DNA of 64,000 nt from Bacteroides graminisolvens DSM 19988 = JCM 15093 (GCF_000428125.1 NZ_ATZI01000001.1:248001-312000), one strand, 5' to 3'; positions 17,025 to 26,290 are shown, counted from the stretch's first letter. Numbers and translations: made by a program. The notes: generated from the sequence alone by a model not told the origin.

Positions 17025-18101
17025 TTAATTTCCGGGTTCCAGCAAAATGTTCTTTAGCTGCTGCATATCTTCCTTTGAAAGTCCCACACCTTGCTTCAGA
17101 TAGGTCTTTGCATCACCGTAGTTTCGTTCAATTTCGTTGAACGCAGCATTTAAGAAACCCTCTTGAGCCGAGAAAAGCGTTGTAATGGCCTCTTGCGATT
17201 GCACCGGCAACTTATAAGCATACCTTGTTGCTTTGGGAATATTGAAGTACACGTTGCTCAAACGATAGTCTTGCATAATATCATCTGAATTGACCCCTAA
17301 AGCCGTTAATATCAAGGCTACAGAAATACCGGTCCGTCCTTTGCCCGAGGAACAGTGAATCACCACCGGGTAGTTTTCTTTGTTCAGCAATGCATGAAAT
17401 AACAGTTTGAATTCTGCCCGGTTTTTGATAATCAGGTCTCGATTCATTTGTTCAACCATGCGGTAAATCGTATCTGTTTTGATTTTATTTTGCTGCAGCG
17501 CCTTGAGCACGCCCTCCATATTGCCGGTGGCAATGGGGATGTTAATCACGTTGAAGTTGTTTTTCAGAGAACACGATCCTCCTTTTTCTTGTGCGGTTCT
17601 CAGGTCGATGATTGTTTTCACACCGATGTTTTGCAACTCCTTGCAAGAGCACTTCTCGAGACTGTCGATTTCAGCCGATCGATAAATCATTCCCCAACGT
17701 ACGCTCTTTCCCTGCGCTACTTTGTAGCCGCCTAAATCACGGAAATTCTGAATGCCCGGAACGTTAATGTTCCGTGTGGCAACCTTCACCCGGTAGCGAT
17801 CGTTAAAGACCATCATATAATAATATCGCTTCTTGGGGTTATCGGTTACTATCGTTATTCTTTGAGCCGATATGTCGGCCATGGCTATCGGTAAGTTTTC
17901 GGCAATGGAGTCGGGATTGGTTGAAGAGTATATTTTCACTTTCCCTTCCATAACAGGTGCTGTTTCCCATTTGATGATGCAATTTCCCACGCTGTTTTCT
18001 TCGCAGACAACAGATATGCTGGGTGAATTGTCTGAACAGGAGGTGCAGACCAATATAAAATTTAGCCAACCTAACAGATATGTATACTTGCTTTGAACCA
18101 T
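17025..18101 (-). CDS. Lipoprotein tyrosine phosphatase (Y_phosphatase3 type)
   Basis: A 358-aa exported protein. The N terminus is a lipoprotein signal (LVCTSCSDN, Cys22). Residues ~28-110 look like a fibronectin-type beta domain, and the rest is a dual-specificity-like protein tyrosine phosphatase domain. That domain opens with GIQNFRDLGGYKVAQGKSVRWGM (in two pieces here: GIQNFRDLGGY and VRWGMIYRSAEID) and holds the CX5R phosphate loop HCSSGKGRTGIS with Cys250 and Arg256. Similar secreted enzymes dephosphorylate phosphotyrosine or phosphoinositides/inositol phosphates, so the substrate is open. A clear -7 box lies upstream (18134-18141). No operon partners: the helicase is 125 bp downstream and the repeat region is upstream. 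Confidence 0.82.
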   Translation of the reverse strand: MVQSKYTYLLGWLNFILVCTSCSDNSPSISVVCEENSVGNCIIKWETAPVMEGKVKIYSSTNPDSIAENLPIAMADISAQRITIVTDNPKKRYYYMMVFNDRYRVKVATRNINVPGIQNFRDLGGYKVAQGKSVRWGMIYRSAEIDSLEKCSCKELQNIGVKTIIDLRTAQEKGGSCSLKNNFNVINIPIATGNMEGVLKALQQNKIKTDTIYRMVEQMNRDLIIKNRAEFKLLFHALLNKENYPVVIHCSSGKGRTGISVALILTALGVNSDDIMQDYRLSNVYFNIPKATRYAYKLPVQSQEAITTLFSAQEGFLNAAFNEIERNYGDAKTYLKQGVGLSKEDMQQLKNILLEPGN

Positions 18102-18133
18102 TAAAAATGAACTTTTGAGAGTTTGCTTTAGTG

Positions 18134-18141
18134 CAAAGATA
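18134..18141 (-). promoter_or_regulatory. Candidate -7 box for the phosphatase
   Basis: The minus strand reads TATCTTTG (TAnnTTTG) 32 bp ahead of the phosphatase ATG at 18101. Confidence 0.5.
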
Positions 18142-18240
18142 AATAATCTGCTTATTCGACATAATAACTTAGCGAAAATTAGCCAAAGTATTATTCTTTT
18201 AACGAAATGCCACCCCGCTCCTCATAAAATGAATGAAAAA

Positions 18241-18348
18241 AAGTATCACCAAGTATCACCAACCTTGCAATACTCTGATTATCAGATTTTTATGTGTGAT
18301 ACTTTGCTAAAAAAAAAGCCTCACCAAGTATCACCAAGTGTCACCAAC
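18241..18348. repeat. Array of AAGTATCACC-type decamers
   Basis: Two blocks of tandem decamers flank a 57-bp spacer. Block 1 (18241-18263) reads AAGTATCACC twice and then AAC. Block 2 (18321-18348) carries TCACC three times, linked by AAGTA and AAGTG. The spacer ends with an inverted copy, GTGATACTTTG at 18296-18306. The array lies in a gene-free stretch of 456 bp between the phosphatase and the beta-barrel remnant. The pattern could be a protein-binding array or part of a dispersed repeat. The small frames that cross it only translate the repeat. Confidence 0.7.
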
Positions 18349-18413
18349 TTTTTTGGTAGTGATTCCTTACGAGTATAACACTATTATCTCCTATATATAA
18401 GCTTTATAATCAG

Positions 18414-18557
18414 CATGCTTCTGCGATTTATTTTGCAGGTGAGCAATTTTCGTCTCTACCCGGATGTACACAGTTTGTACACCCCCATGTACACGGTCTG
18501 TAGATCCGGGTGTACAAATGCCCTACACCCGGGTCTACAAAAAGTTTTGCAACCAGC
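18414..18557 (+). repeat. 144-bp palindrome-rich dispersed repeat, copy A
   Basis: This segment is repeated in inverted orientation at 63857-64000 with one mismatch in 144 bases (C at 18421). Inside are three TGTACAC-type boxes in the first half and a strong hairpin: TAGATCCGGGTGTA (18501-18514) pairs with TACACCCGGGTCTA (18524-18537) with one G-T wobble and a 9-nt loop. The similarity ends sharply at AACCAGC (18557), directly before the beta-barrel gene remnant. The upstream limit is not defined, because copy B runs off the window. No transposase is nearby. Confidence 0.92.
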
Positions 18558-18560
18558 TAT

Positions 18561-19040
18561 ATGAAACTTCCCTTGGCTTCTTTTGCCCGTTTGGTATTGA
18601 ATGCATCGGGAAGTTATTCGGCTTTAAGATCCAGTGAAGAAGCGAATGATGGGGTGGCTGGTAATATTTCTTCTAACCTTTTTATTAATTTGCCTTGTAA
18701 TTTCTCCTTATCTGTTGCCGGTTTGTTTAAGTTGCCCGATATAACCTTGCAAGGGAAATCGTTCAATTTTTATTCGTGCAAGATGAGGCTCAGCAAAAGC
18801 TTTTTAGATGATAACTTGGCTGTTTCTTTGAATCTAGATAATGTTTTCTGGGACTATAAGAAGTATAAGCTTCGCGAAGAAAATAAGTTTTATAGAAGGA
18901 AGACGGATCTGCACTGCCGTGCCATGAATATAGGCTTGTCTCTCTCATATTCTTTTGGAAAATCGGCATCAACAAAATCTGTTCATAAAGGCATTGAAGA
19001 AGAAACTGTGAAAGGTGCCCGAATGGAAGGAGGTAATTAG
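18561..19040 (+). pseudogene. C-terminal remnant of an outer-membrane beta-barrel protein
   Basis: The frame encodes about 160 residues that look like the last strands of a TonB-receptor-like outer-membrane barrel (OMP_b-brl_3 type): alternating amphipathic strands such as FARLVLNASGSYSAL and NLFINLPCNFSLSVAGLFKL, the motif MRLSKSFLDDNLAVSLNLDNVF, and a terminal barrel strand MNIGLSLSYSFGK. Full proteins of this kind are 700-900 aa with signal, carboxypeptidase-regulatory and plug domains, all missing here. The remnant begins within 4 bp of the end of repeat copy A, so the frame upstream (from 18510) is repeat sequence and not part of the gene. It was probably truncated by insertion of, or recombination at, the repeat. 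A short expressed protein from the ATG at 18561 cannot be excluded. Confidence 0.75.
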
Positions 19041-19130
19041 GGGTGATCATTTGGCAACTTATATGTAAAGCTTCTTGTTGAATATTGTATTCTTATTGTA
19101 CTTTCTTGCTTGAAAAGTGCATTTTTTATG

Positions 19131-19138
19131 TAAGTTTG
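19131..19138 (+). promoter_or_regulatory. Candidate -7 box for the HTCS gene
   Basis: TAAGTTTG (TAnnTTTG) lies 20 bp before the ATG at 19159, with TTG at 19106-19108 or 19110-19112 as possible -33 element. Confidence 0.5.
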
Positions 19139-19158
19139 CAGAATAAAAGTCTGATGCC

Positions 19159-22100
19159 ATGAAAACACTTTTCAAGTACACCTTATTTTATGCTTGTATC
19201 TTCTTTTTTTTATCTGAGATAGCTCAGGCGCAACCAGTATGTCAAATACAGCATTATTCAACCTATAGCGGATTGCCTCAACGTACTGTGGTTAATATTG
19301 TGCAAGATGGTAAAGGGTTTATCTGGCTTTCTACATGGAACGGATTAAGCAAGTTTGATGGCTATTCATTCAAAAACTACAAGGCCTATCCGGGAGATGG
19401 ATGTACCCTTACTTCTAATCGATTGTATTCTATTACCGCCAATCAACATGGTGATATTTGGTGCCAAACTTATGATAGTCGTATCTATTTATTCGATAGC
19501 CGGCGCGAGAAGTTTATTGATGTTTTAAAACCATTTGAAACTCAAAATAATGTAAACTATAGTATTCGTCAAATCTATGCTTTAGCTAAAGGTGTGGCTT
19601 GGATTGTGTTCGATTACGGAGCTTTTCGGGTAAACGAAGGGGAGTATAAAAAAGGCGAAAGTAAAGGTGTTACACTTTACAGTAGCAAAGCCGGAAATTT
19701 ACCCGGAAAGGATGTTGTGAGAGTGCTTCAGGATAAAGATGGTGATGAATGGATTTTTACTGATAAAGGCATTCAGATAGTTGGAAAGAAAACGATGCCG
19801 GGTAACACTTCGTTTAAAAACGCTTGCGAAAATGGCAATAATATGTATTTGTTGTCTGCCAATAACCGGTTGGCTGTTTATGATTTGCGTACTGAACAAT
19901 TGAAGTTTTTGAAAATACCTTATGATGATATCCGCTTAAATAGCATACAGAATCTGGGAAAAGATACTATCGGACTAGGGGCCGAGAATGGTATTATTTT
20001 ATTTGATGTAAGGAAGAAGAATTTTAAGTATGTAGCTGTTCACTTTGCAGCAGAAAACTCCAACGTACAAAACATCTTTAGAGACAGTCATGGAGAATTA
20101 TGGATATTTTCGGATGCAACTGGTGTTAACCGATATAATCTTCGTACCGGCGAAATTGAATATTACCAAACTCCTGCTGAGGATATGCCAAATGCTGAAC
20201 GACAAAGCAATGAAGGTGTATTTGAGGACGCTCAAGGCAGATTATGGGTAATTCCTCAAATGGGTTGTTTGAGCTATTATGACCGAAAAAGCAAACAATT
20301 AAAACCTTATTATACTGATTATAATGATCCGAAATCTAAATTTACTCCCATTGTATTGAGGTATTTATTAGACAATCAGAAGAATTTTTGGTATACTAAT
20401 AATTATGAAATGGGCAAGATTTCTTTCTTTCCCAGTGCTTGTGTTGTAAGACCTTTAGATTCGGGATATGAAACACGAGCTTTCCTGAAAGATAGCAATA
20501 ATAATTTTTGGATGGCCAATAAAAAGGGGTTTATACGAATCTTTAATGAAGATGGGAGTTTTAAGGGATATTTGACTCCATCTGGTAGCATCACTGAACA
20601 AACGGTATCTTTTGCCAGGAATATTTATTGCTTCATGGAGGATAAACAAGGAGGAATCTGGATGGGAACCAAATGGGATGGTGTTTTTAGACTCAAAAAA
20701 ACAGGAAATAATCGATTTATAGTACAACAGTTTTCACACAAGGCCGATAACCCGTTTAGCTTAAGTAATAATAGTGTTTATTCCATATTCCAAGATAGCA
20801 ATCAGCGTATTTGGATTGGAACGTATGGTGGAGGACTCAATTTGTTGGAGGAAAACAAAGATGGTGAGGTGAGATTTATACATAGCGGCAATTTATTGAA
20901 AAACTATCCTCAAAACAAATATACTAAAGTGCGGATTATTAAAGAGGTTGATAAGGCTCTACTAGTAGGCACAACAGAAGGATTACTCAGTATGTGCACT
21001 GAATTCAAAGATGCTCAAAAGATTAATTTTTATCAGAATATTCGCCGGCAGAATATAACTTCTAGCCTTTGTAGTAATGATGTTACTTCCATATATACTG
21101 ATAGCAGAGGTCAGACGTTTGTTTTGACATTTACCGGCGGAGTTAATCAGATTGTGTCTCGAAATTTATTGACCAATAATATTCAATTTAAAACATATAC
21201 CAGGCAAAATGGTTTGTTCTCGGATTTGGTGTTGTCTATGGTTGAAGATCCTCAAAGAAACTTATGGGTTATTTCCGAGGATGCTCTCTCAAAGTTTAAT
21301 GCTGCGAATGGAACCTTTGATAATTATGATAAGCGATATTTGCAAAAGGAGGTTTATTTTAGTGAGGCTATACCGGTTGTGTGGCACGGTCATTTAATGT
21401 TGGGAACTGAAGGAGGGGTAATGGAGATGAATCCTGCCTTATTGAGCAAAAGTAAGTATATTCCTCGAATAGCTTTTACTGGTTTGAAAATACAGGGTGT
21501 TCAGGAATCGCTGGATATTGATGATCTCAAAGAGTTGGAGTTACAGCCTTCTCAGCGTAATGTGACATTTCAGTTTGCAGCTCTGGATTACATTGATCCT
21601 AGTGCCATTCAGTATGCATACAGGCTTAAAGGGTTAGAAGAACAATGGAATGAGGTTGATAATAATCGTTCTGCCAACTACATAAATCTCCCTCCCGGGG
21701 AGTATGAATTACAGATAAGGTCAACAAATAGTGATGGAGTGTGGACGGATAATATGCGTACGCTTTCGGTAGTTGTTATTCCTACCTTTTGGGAAACTTA
21801 TTGGGCATGGGCATTGTATGTTTTTTTGTTTATCTTGTTTACAACAGCTATTGTATATACTATTCTTTATATTTATAGATTACACAATCAAATTAATCTT
21901 GAACATCAGCTTTCAAATATTAAACTAAGATTTTTTACGGATATATCACATGAACTTCGTACACCACTTACTCTTATAAGTAGTCCGGTGACTGAGGTGC
22001 TGGAGCATGAATCTCTTTCACCAACAGCGCGTAAGCATCTTACATTGGTACACAAAAACACAGAGCGAATGCTGCGCCTTGTTAATCAGATTCTAGATTT

Positions 22101-23514
22101 CCGCAAAATAGAAAACCGAAAGATGAAGCTATTACTGGAGAGAACGGATGTTATTATTCTATTGGAACGAGTTATGGATAACTTTCGACTGATAGCCGAA
22201 GAGAAGCATATTGATTTTCGTTTGCATTCTCAAACGGATAATATCTCAGGATGGATTGATCAGGATAAGTTTGAAAAGGTGATGTTTAACCTGATATCGA
22301 ATGCATTTAAATATACGCCCGATCATAAATCGATTGCAGTTTGGGTCAGCGTAAAGGATGAGACGTTGGTACTTTCGGTTAAAGATGAGGGTATTGGTAT
22401 CGATCTTAAGAAACAACAGAGTTTATTCCAGCGGTTTGAAACATTGGTACGTTATAATATTCTACAGCCTTCATCGGGCATTGGTTTATCTCTTGTGAGG
22501 GAATTGGTTGAGTTGCATCAAGGGAGTATTGAAGTGAACAGCCAACCGGACGTTGGTAGTGAATTCCTTGTTACTCTACCATTGAGTCATAGGGCTTATG
22601 AGGGGAAGGAGAATACGGAATTTATTGTTAATGACTCTCTGTCAACTGAGCAACAGGAAGCAGCTGAAGCTTGTCCCGATACGTGTACAGAAGTTGATGA
22701 TCAGGAAAAAGAGCTCGTGTCTGTATTAATTGTGGAAGACAACTCTGAATTAAGAACTTTTCTTTATGATATCTTATCGGAAACTTATAAAGTTATTGAA
22801 GCTACCAATGGGCAAGAGGGGTTACAACAGGCCGTACAGTATATGCCCGATTTTGTCATCAGTGACATAATGATGCCTATGATGGATGGTCTCGACATGG
22901 TTAAAGCGATAAAATGCAATCGCGATATATGTCATATTCCCATTATTTTGCTTTCTGCAAAGTCTTCTCTGGATGATCGTATCAGTGGATTAGAGCAAGG
23001 TATTGATGATTATGTGACTAAACCCTTTAGTTCTACTTATTTGAAGGCTCGTATTAAGTCATTACTAAATCAACGTAAGCAGTTGCAGGAACTTTATTTA
23101 AAACAATGGTCGGAAAGGAAACTGGGGCATTCGATACCGGTTGTACCTATTGAACCTCCTCAACCGGAAATTGTTTGTTTCGATGAGCTATTTATGCAAC
23201 AGGTTATGGAGGTGATGGAAAAGCAAATGGATAATTCGGAGCTGACAGTAGATCGGTTTGCGCAAGAGCTGGCTATGGGGCGAACTGTTTTTTATCAAAA
23301 GCTGAAAGCAATTATAGGTCTTTCGCCAGTTGACTTTATTCGCGAGATGCGCATTAAACGGGCCAAGCAATTGATGGAAAGTGGCGAATATAATGTTTCT
23401 TCAGTAGCCTATATGACTGGTTTTAATGATCCTAAATACTTTAGTAAGTGCTTTAAAAAACAGTTTGGAATGTCTCCATCCGAATATGGAAAAGAGAGAA
23501 AGCAAAATGATTAG
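19159..23514 (+). CDS. Hybrid two-component system sensor-regulator (HTCS) of PUL1
   Basis: A 1451-aa one-protein signalling system that spans the inner membrane. Order: signal peptide (1-24), a periplasmic two-bladed-propeller sensor of Reg_prop repeats to ~780 (repeated phrases such as DGKGFIWLSTWNGLSKFDGY and DSNQRIWIGTYGGGLNLL), a Y_Y_Y domain (~800-870, YRLKGLEEQWNEVDNNR), a transmembrane helix (~880-905), a HisKA domain with the phospho-accepting His931 (SHELRTP), a HATPase domain (NLISNAFKYTP, GIGIDL, SSGIGLSLV), a receiver domain with Asp1236 (ISDIMMPMMDG) and a C-terminal AraC-type DNA-binding domain (FIREMRIKRAKQLME and then YMTGFNDPKYFSKCFKKQFG). Such proteins bind an oligosaccharide from the glycan and switch on the nearby PUL. 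It converges on the PUL1 minus-strand operon, its most likely target. Confidence 0.95.
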   Translation: MKTLFKYTLFYACIFFFLSEIAQAQPVCQIQHYSTYSGLPQRTVVNIVQDGKGFIWLSTWNGLSKFDGYSFKNYKAYPGDGCTLTSNRLYSITANQHGDIWCQTYDSRIYLFDSRREKFIDVLKPFETQNNVNYSIRQIYALAKGVAWIVFDYGAFRVNEGEYKKGESKGVTLYSSKAGNLPGKDVVRVLQDKDGDEWIFTDKGIQIVGKKTMPGNTSFKNACENGNNMYLLSANNRLAVYDLRTEQLKFLKIPYDDIRLNSIQNLGKDTIGLGAENGIILFDVRKKNFKYVAVHFAAENSNVQNIFRDSHGELWIFSDATGVNRYNLRTGEIEYYQTPAEDMPNAERQSNEGVFEDAQGRLWVIPQMGCLSYYDRKSKQLKPYYTDYNDPKSKFTPIVLRYLLDNQKNFWYTNNYEMGKISFFPSACVVRPLDSGYETRAFLKDSNNNFWMANKKGFIRIFNEDGSFKGYLTPSGSITEQTVSFARNIYCFMEDKQGGIWMGTKWDGVFRLKKTGNNRFIVQQFSHKADNPFSLSNNSVYSIFQDSNQRIWIGTYGGGLNLLEENKDGEVRFIHSGNLLKNYPQNKYTKVRIIKEVDKALLVGTTEGLLSMCTEFKDAQKINFYQNIRRQNITSSLCSNDVTSIYTDSRGQTFVLTFTGGVNQIVSRNLLTNNIQFKTYTRQNGLFSDLVLSMVEDPQRNLWVISEDALSKFNAANGTFDNYDKRYLQKEVYFSEAIPVVWHGHLMLGTEGGVMEMNPALLSKSKYIPRIAFTGLKIQGVQESLDIDDLKELELQPSQRNVTFQFAALDYIDPSAIQYAYRLKGLEEQWNEVDNNRSANYINLPPGEYELQIRSTNSDGVWTDNMRTLSVVVIPTFWETYWAWALYVFLFILFTTAIVYTILYIYRLHNQINLEHQLSNIKLRFFTDISHELRTPLTLISSPVTEVLEHESLSPTARKHLTLVHKNTERMLRLVNQILDFRKIENRKMKLLLERTDVIILLERVMDNFRLIAEEKHIDFRLHSQTDNISGWIDQDKFEKVMFNLISNAFKYTPDHKSIAVWVSVKDETLVLSVKDEGIGIDLKKQQSLFQRFETLVRYNILQPSSGIGLSLVRELVELHQGSIEVNSQPDVGSEFLVTLPLSHRAYEGKENTEFIVNDSLSTEQQEAAEACPDTCTEVDDQEKELVSVLIVEDNSELRTFLYDILSETYKVIEATNGQEGLQQAVQYMPDFVISDIMMPMMDGLDMVKAIKCNRDICHIPIILLSAKSSLDDRISGLEQGIDDYVTKPFSSTYLKARIKSLLNQRKQLQELYLKQWSERKLGHSIPVVPIEPPQPEIVCFDELFMQQVMEVMEKQMDNSELTVDRFAQELAMGRTVFYQKLKAIIGLSPVDFIREMRIKRAKQLMESGEYNVSSVAYMTGFNDPKYFSKCFKKQFGMSPSEYGKERKQND

Positions 23515-23522
23515 TTTTTTTG

Positions 23523-23560
23523 TTTATCATACGGAAATCAAATGATTTCCGTATGATAAA
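23523..23560. terminator. Bidirectional terminator between HTCS and GH3
   Basis: A perfect 18-bp inverted repeat (23523-23540 with 23543-23560) separates the convergent HTCS and GH3 genes, with T-rich DNA before it and AAAAAG after it, so it can serve both strands. Confidence 0.85.
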
Positions 23561-23568
23561 AAGCTAAT

Positions 23569-26160
23569 TTATTCGATGGTAAAAGAGTGTTGTAGCAGGT
23601 CTTCTGTTTGTGAGCTGCTACCTATCATGATGTCGTAGTTGCCGGTGCAAACTTTCATGGTGTTGGAGCCTGTGTCCCACCATTCCAATTGCTTATCGGT
23701 TAAACTAAAATCAACATTTATGGTTTTTCCAGTAGGTATATTTACACGTTTAAAAGCGCGCAATGTTTTGTTTGGCCCTTCCGAATCATGGTGCTTTCTC
23801 AAATATACCTGAACAACTTCTTCTCCGTTAACTTTGCCTGTATTGGTTATCGGTACGGAGAAATTTAATGATTCTCCTGCTTTAATTTTACTTTTGTCCA
23901 AAGCCATTTGACCGTATTCAAAAGTGGTATAGCTTAATCCGTAACCGAAATGGAAGAGGGGAGTCTGCTTCATGTAACGATAGGTTCTCCCTGTCATATT
24001 GTAATCTTCAAAATCGGGCAACTGTGAGACGCTTTTATAAAAGGTTACCGGCAATCTGCCTGCGGGGTTATAATCGCCGAACAAGACTTGGGCTACAGCA
24101 GTTCCGCCCGATTGACCGGGGTACCATGCTTGTAATATGGCTTCACACTCTTTTGTTTCGGGTTCTAAACCAATTGGCGATCCGGAACAGTTTACTAGAA
24201 TAACTTTTTTACCAGCTTTATGTAATGCCGCAATGAGTTCTCTCTGAACGGCAGGTAGTTCTATGTCGGTACGATCACCCTTTTTGAATCCGGGCAAGTT
24301 TATTCCCATCTCTTCTCCTTCAAGACTGGGTGAGATGCCACCTGCAAAAACAACAATATCCGCATCTTTCACTTTGTCTACTGATTGCATTATATCAACT
24401 TCTTTTTTGAATCCCAGATCAAAATTGAGTTGTGCATCGCTTCTAAGATATTCAAAATCAAGTTCAATATGGTAAGGTTTTCCTGCCTGTACTTGTAGTG
24501 CGTAAGTTGCTTTTCGTGCACCATGTTTGTTGGAGAAGCTTTTTACTTCTTCTTGGTTTATACGCAAACGTCCTGAGCCATAGGCGTAAATTTCAAATAG
24601 TACTTCGCCGGATTGCTTTGGAGTAAATATACTGTTGTAGGTTGCCGAAAAATCGGTCAGATTAACTCCGGGGGCAAATACTGTTGCACCCGATGTGCAG
24701 AATTGAAAGGGGGTAGTAACCTGATTACGTGTAACAGGTTCTCCTTTGCGGGTGGTATTGTTCCAATAACGGGCGCTAAATCCGTTTCCGGTTGAAGATT
24801 TGCATAGGTTAAAGGCGCTGTGTATCAGTGTTCGCTCTACTAGCCCACAACCTTGTTCATAAATTAGTTTGTCCGTATGTCCTAACATTCTCCGTATGCC
24901 CTCCAATATGGTAACTGTTTGTGAAGGCATACCGTTATAATTTCCCCATTGCATAACAGAATCATTGGCGTTAGGTCCCATAACGGCAAGGGTAAGTTCG
25001 CCACGTTTTAATGGTAGTATATTATTTTTATTCAAAAGTAAGGTCATTGACTTGAGAGCAATGTCAAGTGACAAGGAATCATGCTTAGCAGAGGCAACCA
25101 CTGAAAGAGGGATTTTTGTCCACGATACATTTTCTGGATTGTCCATCTCGCCTAAGGAAAAACGGGCGGCCAACAAACGTTGAACGGCTTCATCAATGGC
25201 ACTTTCGTTAATCTTTCCTTGCTTAACGGCGTTGACTAGTGCTTGGTAGCTGGAACCACATTCTAAATCTGTTCCACTAAGTACTGCTGAGGCTGAAGCC
25301 GACTCGGCATCCGAATGGGTTTTATGGCCGCGATCGTTGTAAAAATCTGCTATTGCACCGCAGTCAGAAAGGACAATACCTTTGTATCCCCATTCTTTGC
25401 GCAGTATCTGCATGAGTAGACGATCACTGCCACAGCATGGTTCTCCTTCGAAACGATTATAAGCACACATTACTTCTTTTACTTTTGCTTCTTTCACCAA
25501 TGCCTCGAAAGGAGGCAGGTAGGTTTCATATAAATCGCGTGGTCTGATGTTGTCTGCATTAAATTCGTGGCGATTCCATTCTGGTCCGGAGTGAACAGCG
25601 AAATGTTTGGCGCAAGCGTGGAGTTTGTCATATTTTCCATTGCTTTCACCTTGCAGTCCTTTAACTACCATAACACCCATTTGACTGGTAAGATAGGGAT
25701 CTTCTCCATATGTTTCAATCCCTCTGCCCCAACGAGGATCCCGATAGATGTTAACTGTTGGTGTCCACATGGTTAGTCCTTGATATCGCTCATAACTTCC
25801 TTTTGATGTGTAATATGTATTTTTGGCACGAGCTTCGTCGGATACTGCGGTGAATACTTCAAACACATCGTTAGGTGCAAACGAAGCTGCCATACCTATG
25901 GGTTGAGGAAACACTGTAGCTAAACCGGCACGGGCTACTCCGTGTAAAGCTTCGTTCCACCAGTTGTAAGGTTTGATTCCTAATCGTTCTATGGGTTTTG
26001 AACTATCCATCATTAACATTACTTTTTCTTCCAATGTTAGTTCCTGCAACAAAAGCTTAGCTCTTTCATCAGGAGATAGAGATGTACTCTTGTAAGTTTG
26101 ATGGCTGCAACTTGACAATAGAAAAAGAGGCAGCAAGTAGATTAATTTCTGTTTAATCAT
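23569..26160 (-). CDS. GH3 glycoside hydrolase with PA14 insert (beta-xylosidase/beta-glucosidase type)
   Basis: An 863-aa lipoprotein of family GH3 (signal ending LLSSC, Cys18 from the ATG at 26160; the longer frame to 26247 adds 29 residues that do not look like a signal). The (alpha/beta)8 domain carries YNWWNEALHGVARAG, PRWGRGIETYGEDPYL and the KHFAVHSGPEWNRHEF loop, with the predicted nucleophile Asp266 in GIVLSDCGA. A PA14 domain is inserted in the second domain (about residues 460-610), and a fibronectin-III-like domain closes the protein. The NWWNEALHG phrase is common in xylosidase/arabinosidase-type GH3. It is the last gene of the PUL1 minus-strand operon, 130 bp after the DUF5123 gene with an attenuator-like hairpin between. 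Exact specificity is not determined by sequence. Confidence 0.92.
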   Translation of the reverse strand: MIKQKLIYLLPLFLLSSCSHQTYKSTSLSPDERAKLLLQELTLEEKVMLMMDSSKPIERLGIKPYNWWNEALHGVARAGLATVFPQPIGMAASFAPNDVFEVFTAVSDEARAKNTYYTSKGSYERYQGLTMWTPTVNIYRDPRWGRGIETYGEDPYLTSQMGVMVVKGLQGESNGKYDKLHACAKHFAVHSGPEWNRHEFNADNIRPRDLYETYLPPFEALVKEAKVKEVMCAYNRFEGEPCCGSDRLLMQILRKEWGYKGIVLSDCGAIADFYNDRGHKTHSDAESASASAVLSGTDLECGSSYQALVNAVKQGKINESAIDEAVQRLLAARFSLGEMDNPENVSWTKIPLSVVASAKHDSLSLDIALKSMTLLLNKNNILPLKRGELTLAVMGPNANDSVMQWGNYNGMPSQTVTILEGIRRMLGHTDKLIYEQGCGLVERTLIHSAFNLCKSSTGNGFSARYWNNTTRKGEPVTRNQVTTPFQFCTSGATVFAPGVNLTDFSATYNSIFTPKQSGEVLFEIYAYGSGRLRINQEEVKSFSNKHGARKATYALQVQAGKPYHIELDFEYLRSDAQLNFDLGFKKEVDIMQSVDKVKDADIVVFAGGISPSLEGEEMGINLPGFKKGDRTDIELPAVQRELIAALHKAGKKVILVNCSGSPIGLEPETKECEAILQAWYPGQSGGTAVAQVLFGDYNPAGRLPVTFYKSVSQLPDFEDYNMTGRTYRYMKQTPLFHFGYGLSYTTFEYGQMALDKSKIKAGESLNFSVPITNTGKVNGEEVVQVYLRKHHDSEGPNKTLRAFKRVNIPTGKTINVDFSLTDKQLEWWDTGSNTMKVCTGNYDIMIGSSSQTEDLLQHSFTIE

Positions 26161-26205
26161 GGTTCCTTTAGTTTGTATGATAGTCATTAATGTAATTCTG
26201 AAATA

Positions 26206-26244
26206 AAAAGGGTGTATCGTATTTGTGTACAATACACCCTTTTG
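26206..26244 (-). terminator. Hairpin between the DUF5123 gene and GH3
   Basis: GGGTGTAT (26210-26217) pairs with ATACACCC (26232-26239), extended by A/T pairs and followed by a T-rich tail on the minus strand. It lies within the operon, so it may end or dampen transcription before GH3. Confidence 0.7.
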
Positions 26245-26290
26245 CAAAAAATGTCTGATGAAGTCTCCCGACTTCCTATTGCCTTATCTT

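Noticed and set aside
18241..18348. CRISPR array
   Set aside because: The units are 10 bp and lack regular unique spacers, and no cas gene is in the window.
18115..18378. 87-codon open frame over the decamer array
   Set aside because: Its residues (KYHQVSPTL, KKPHQVSPSV) are translations of the TCACCAAGTA repeats; it has no domain, and the promoter of the phosphatase lies across its start.
18510..18560. N-terminal extension of the beta-barrel remnant (MYKCPTPGSTKSFATS)
   Set aside because: The same residues are encoded by repeat copy B at the other end of the window, so this part is repeat sequence and not gene.
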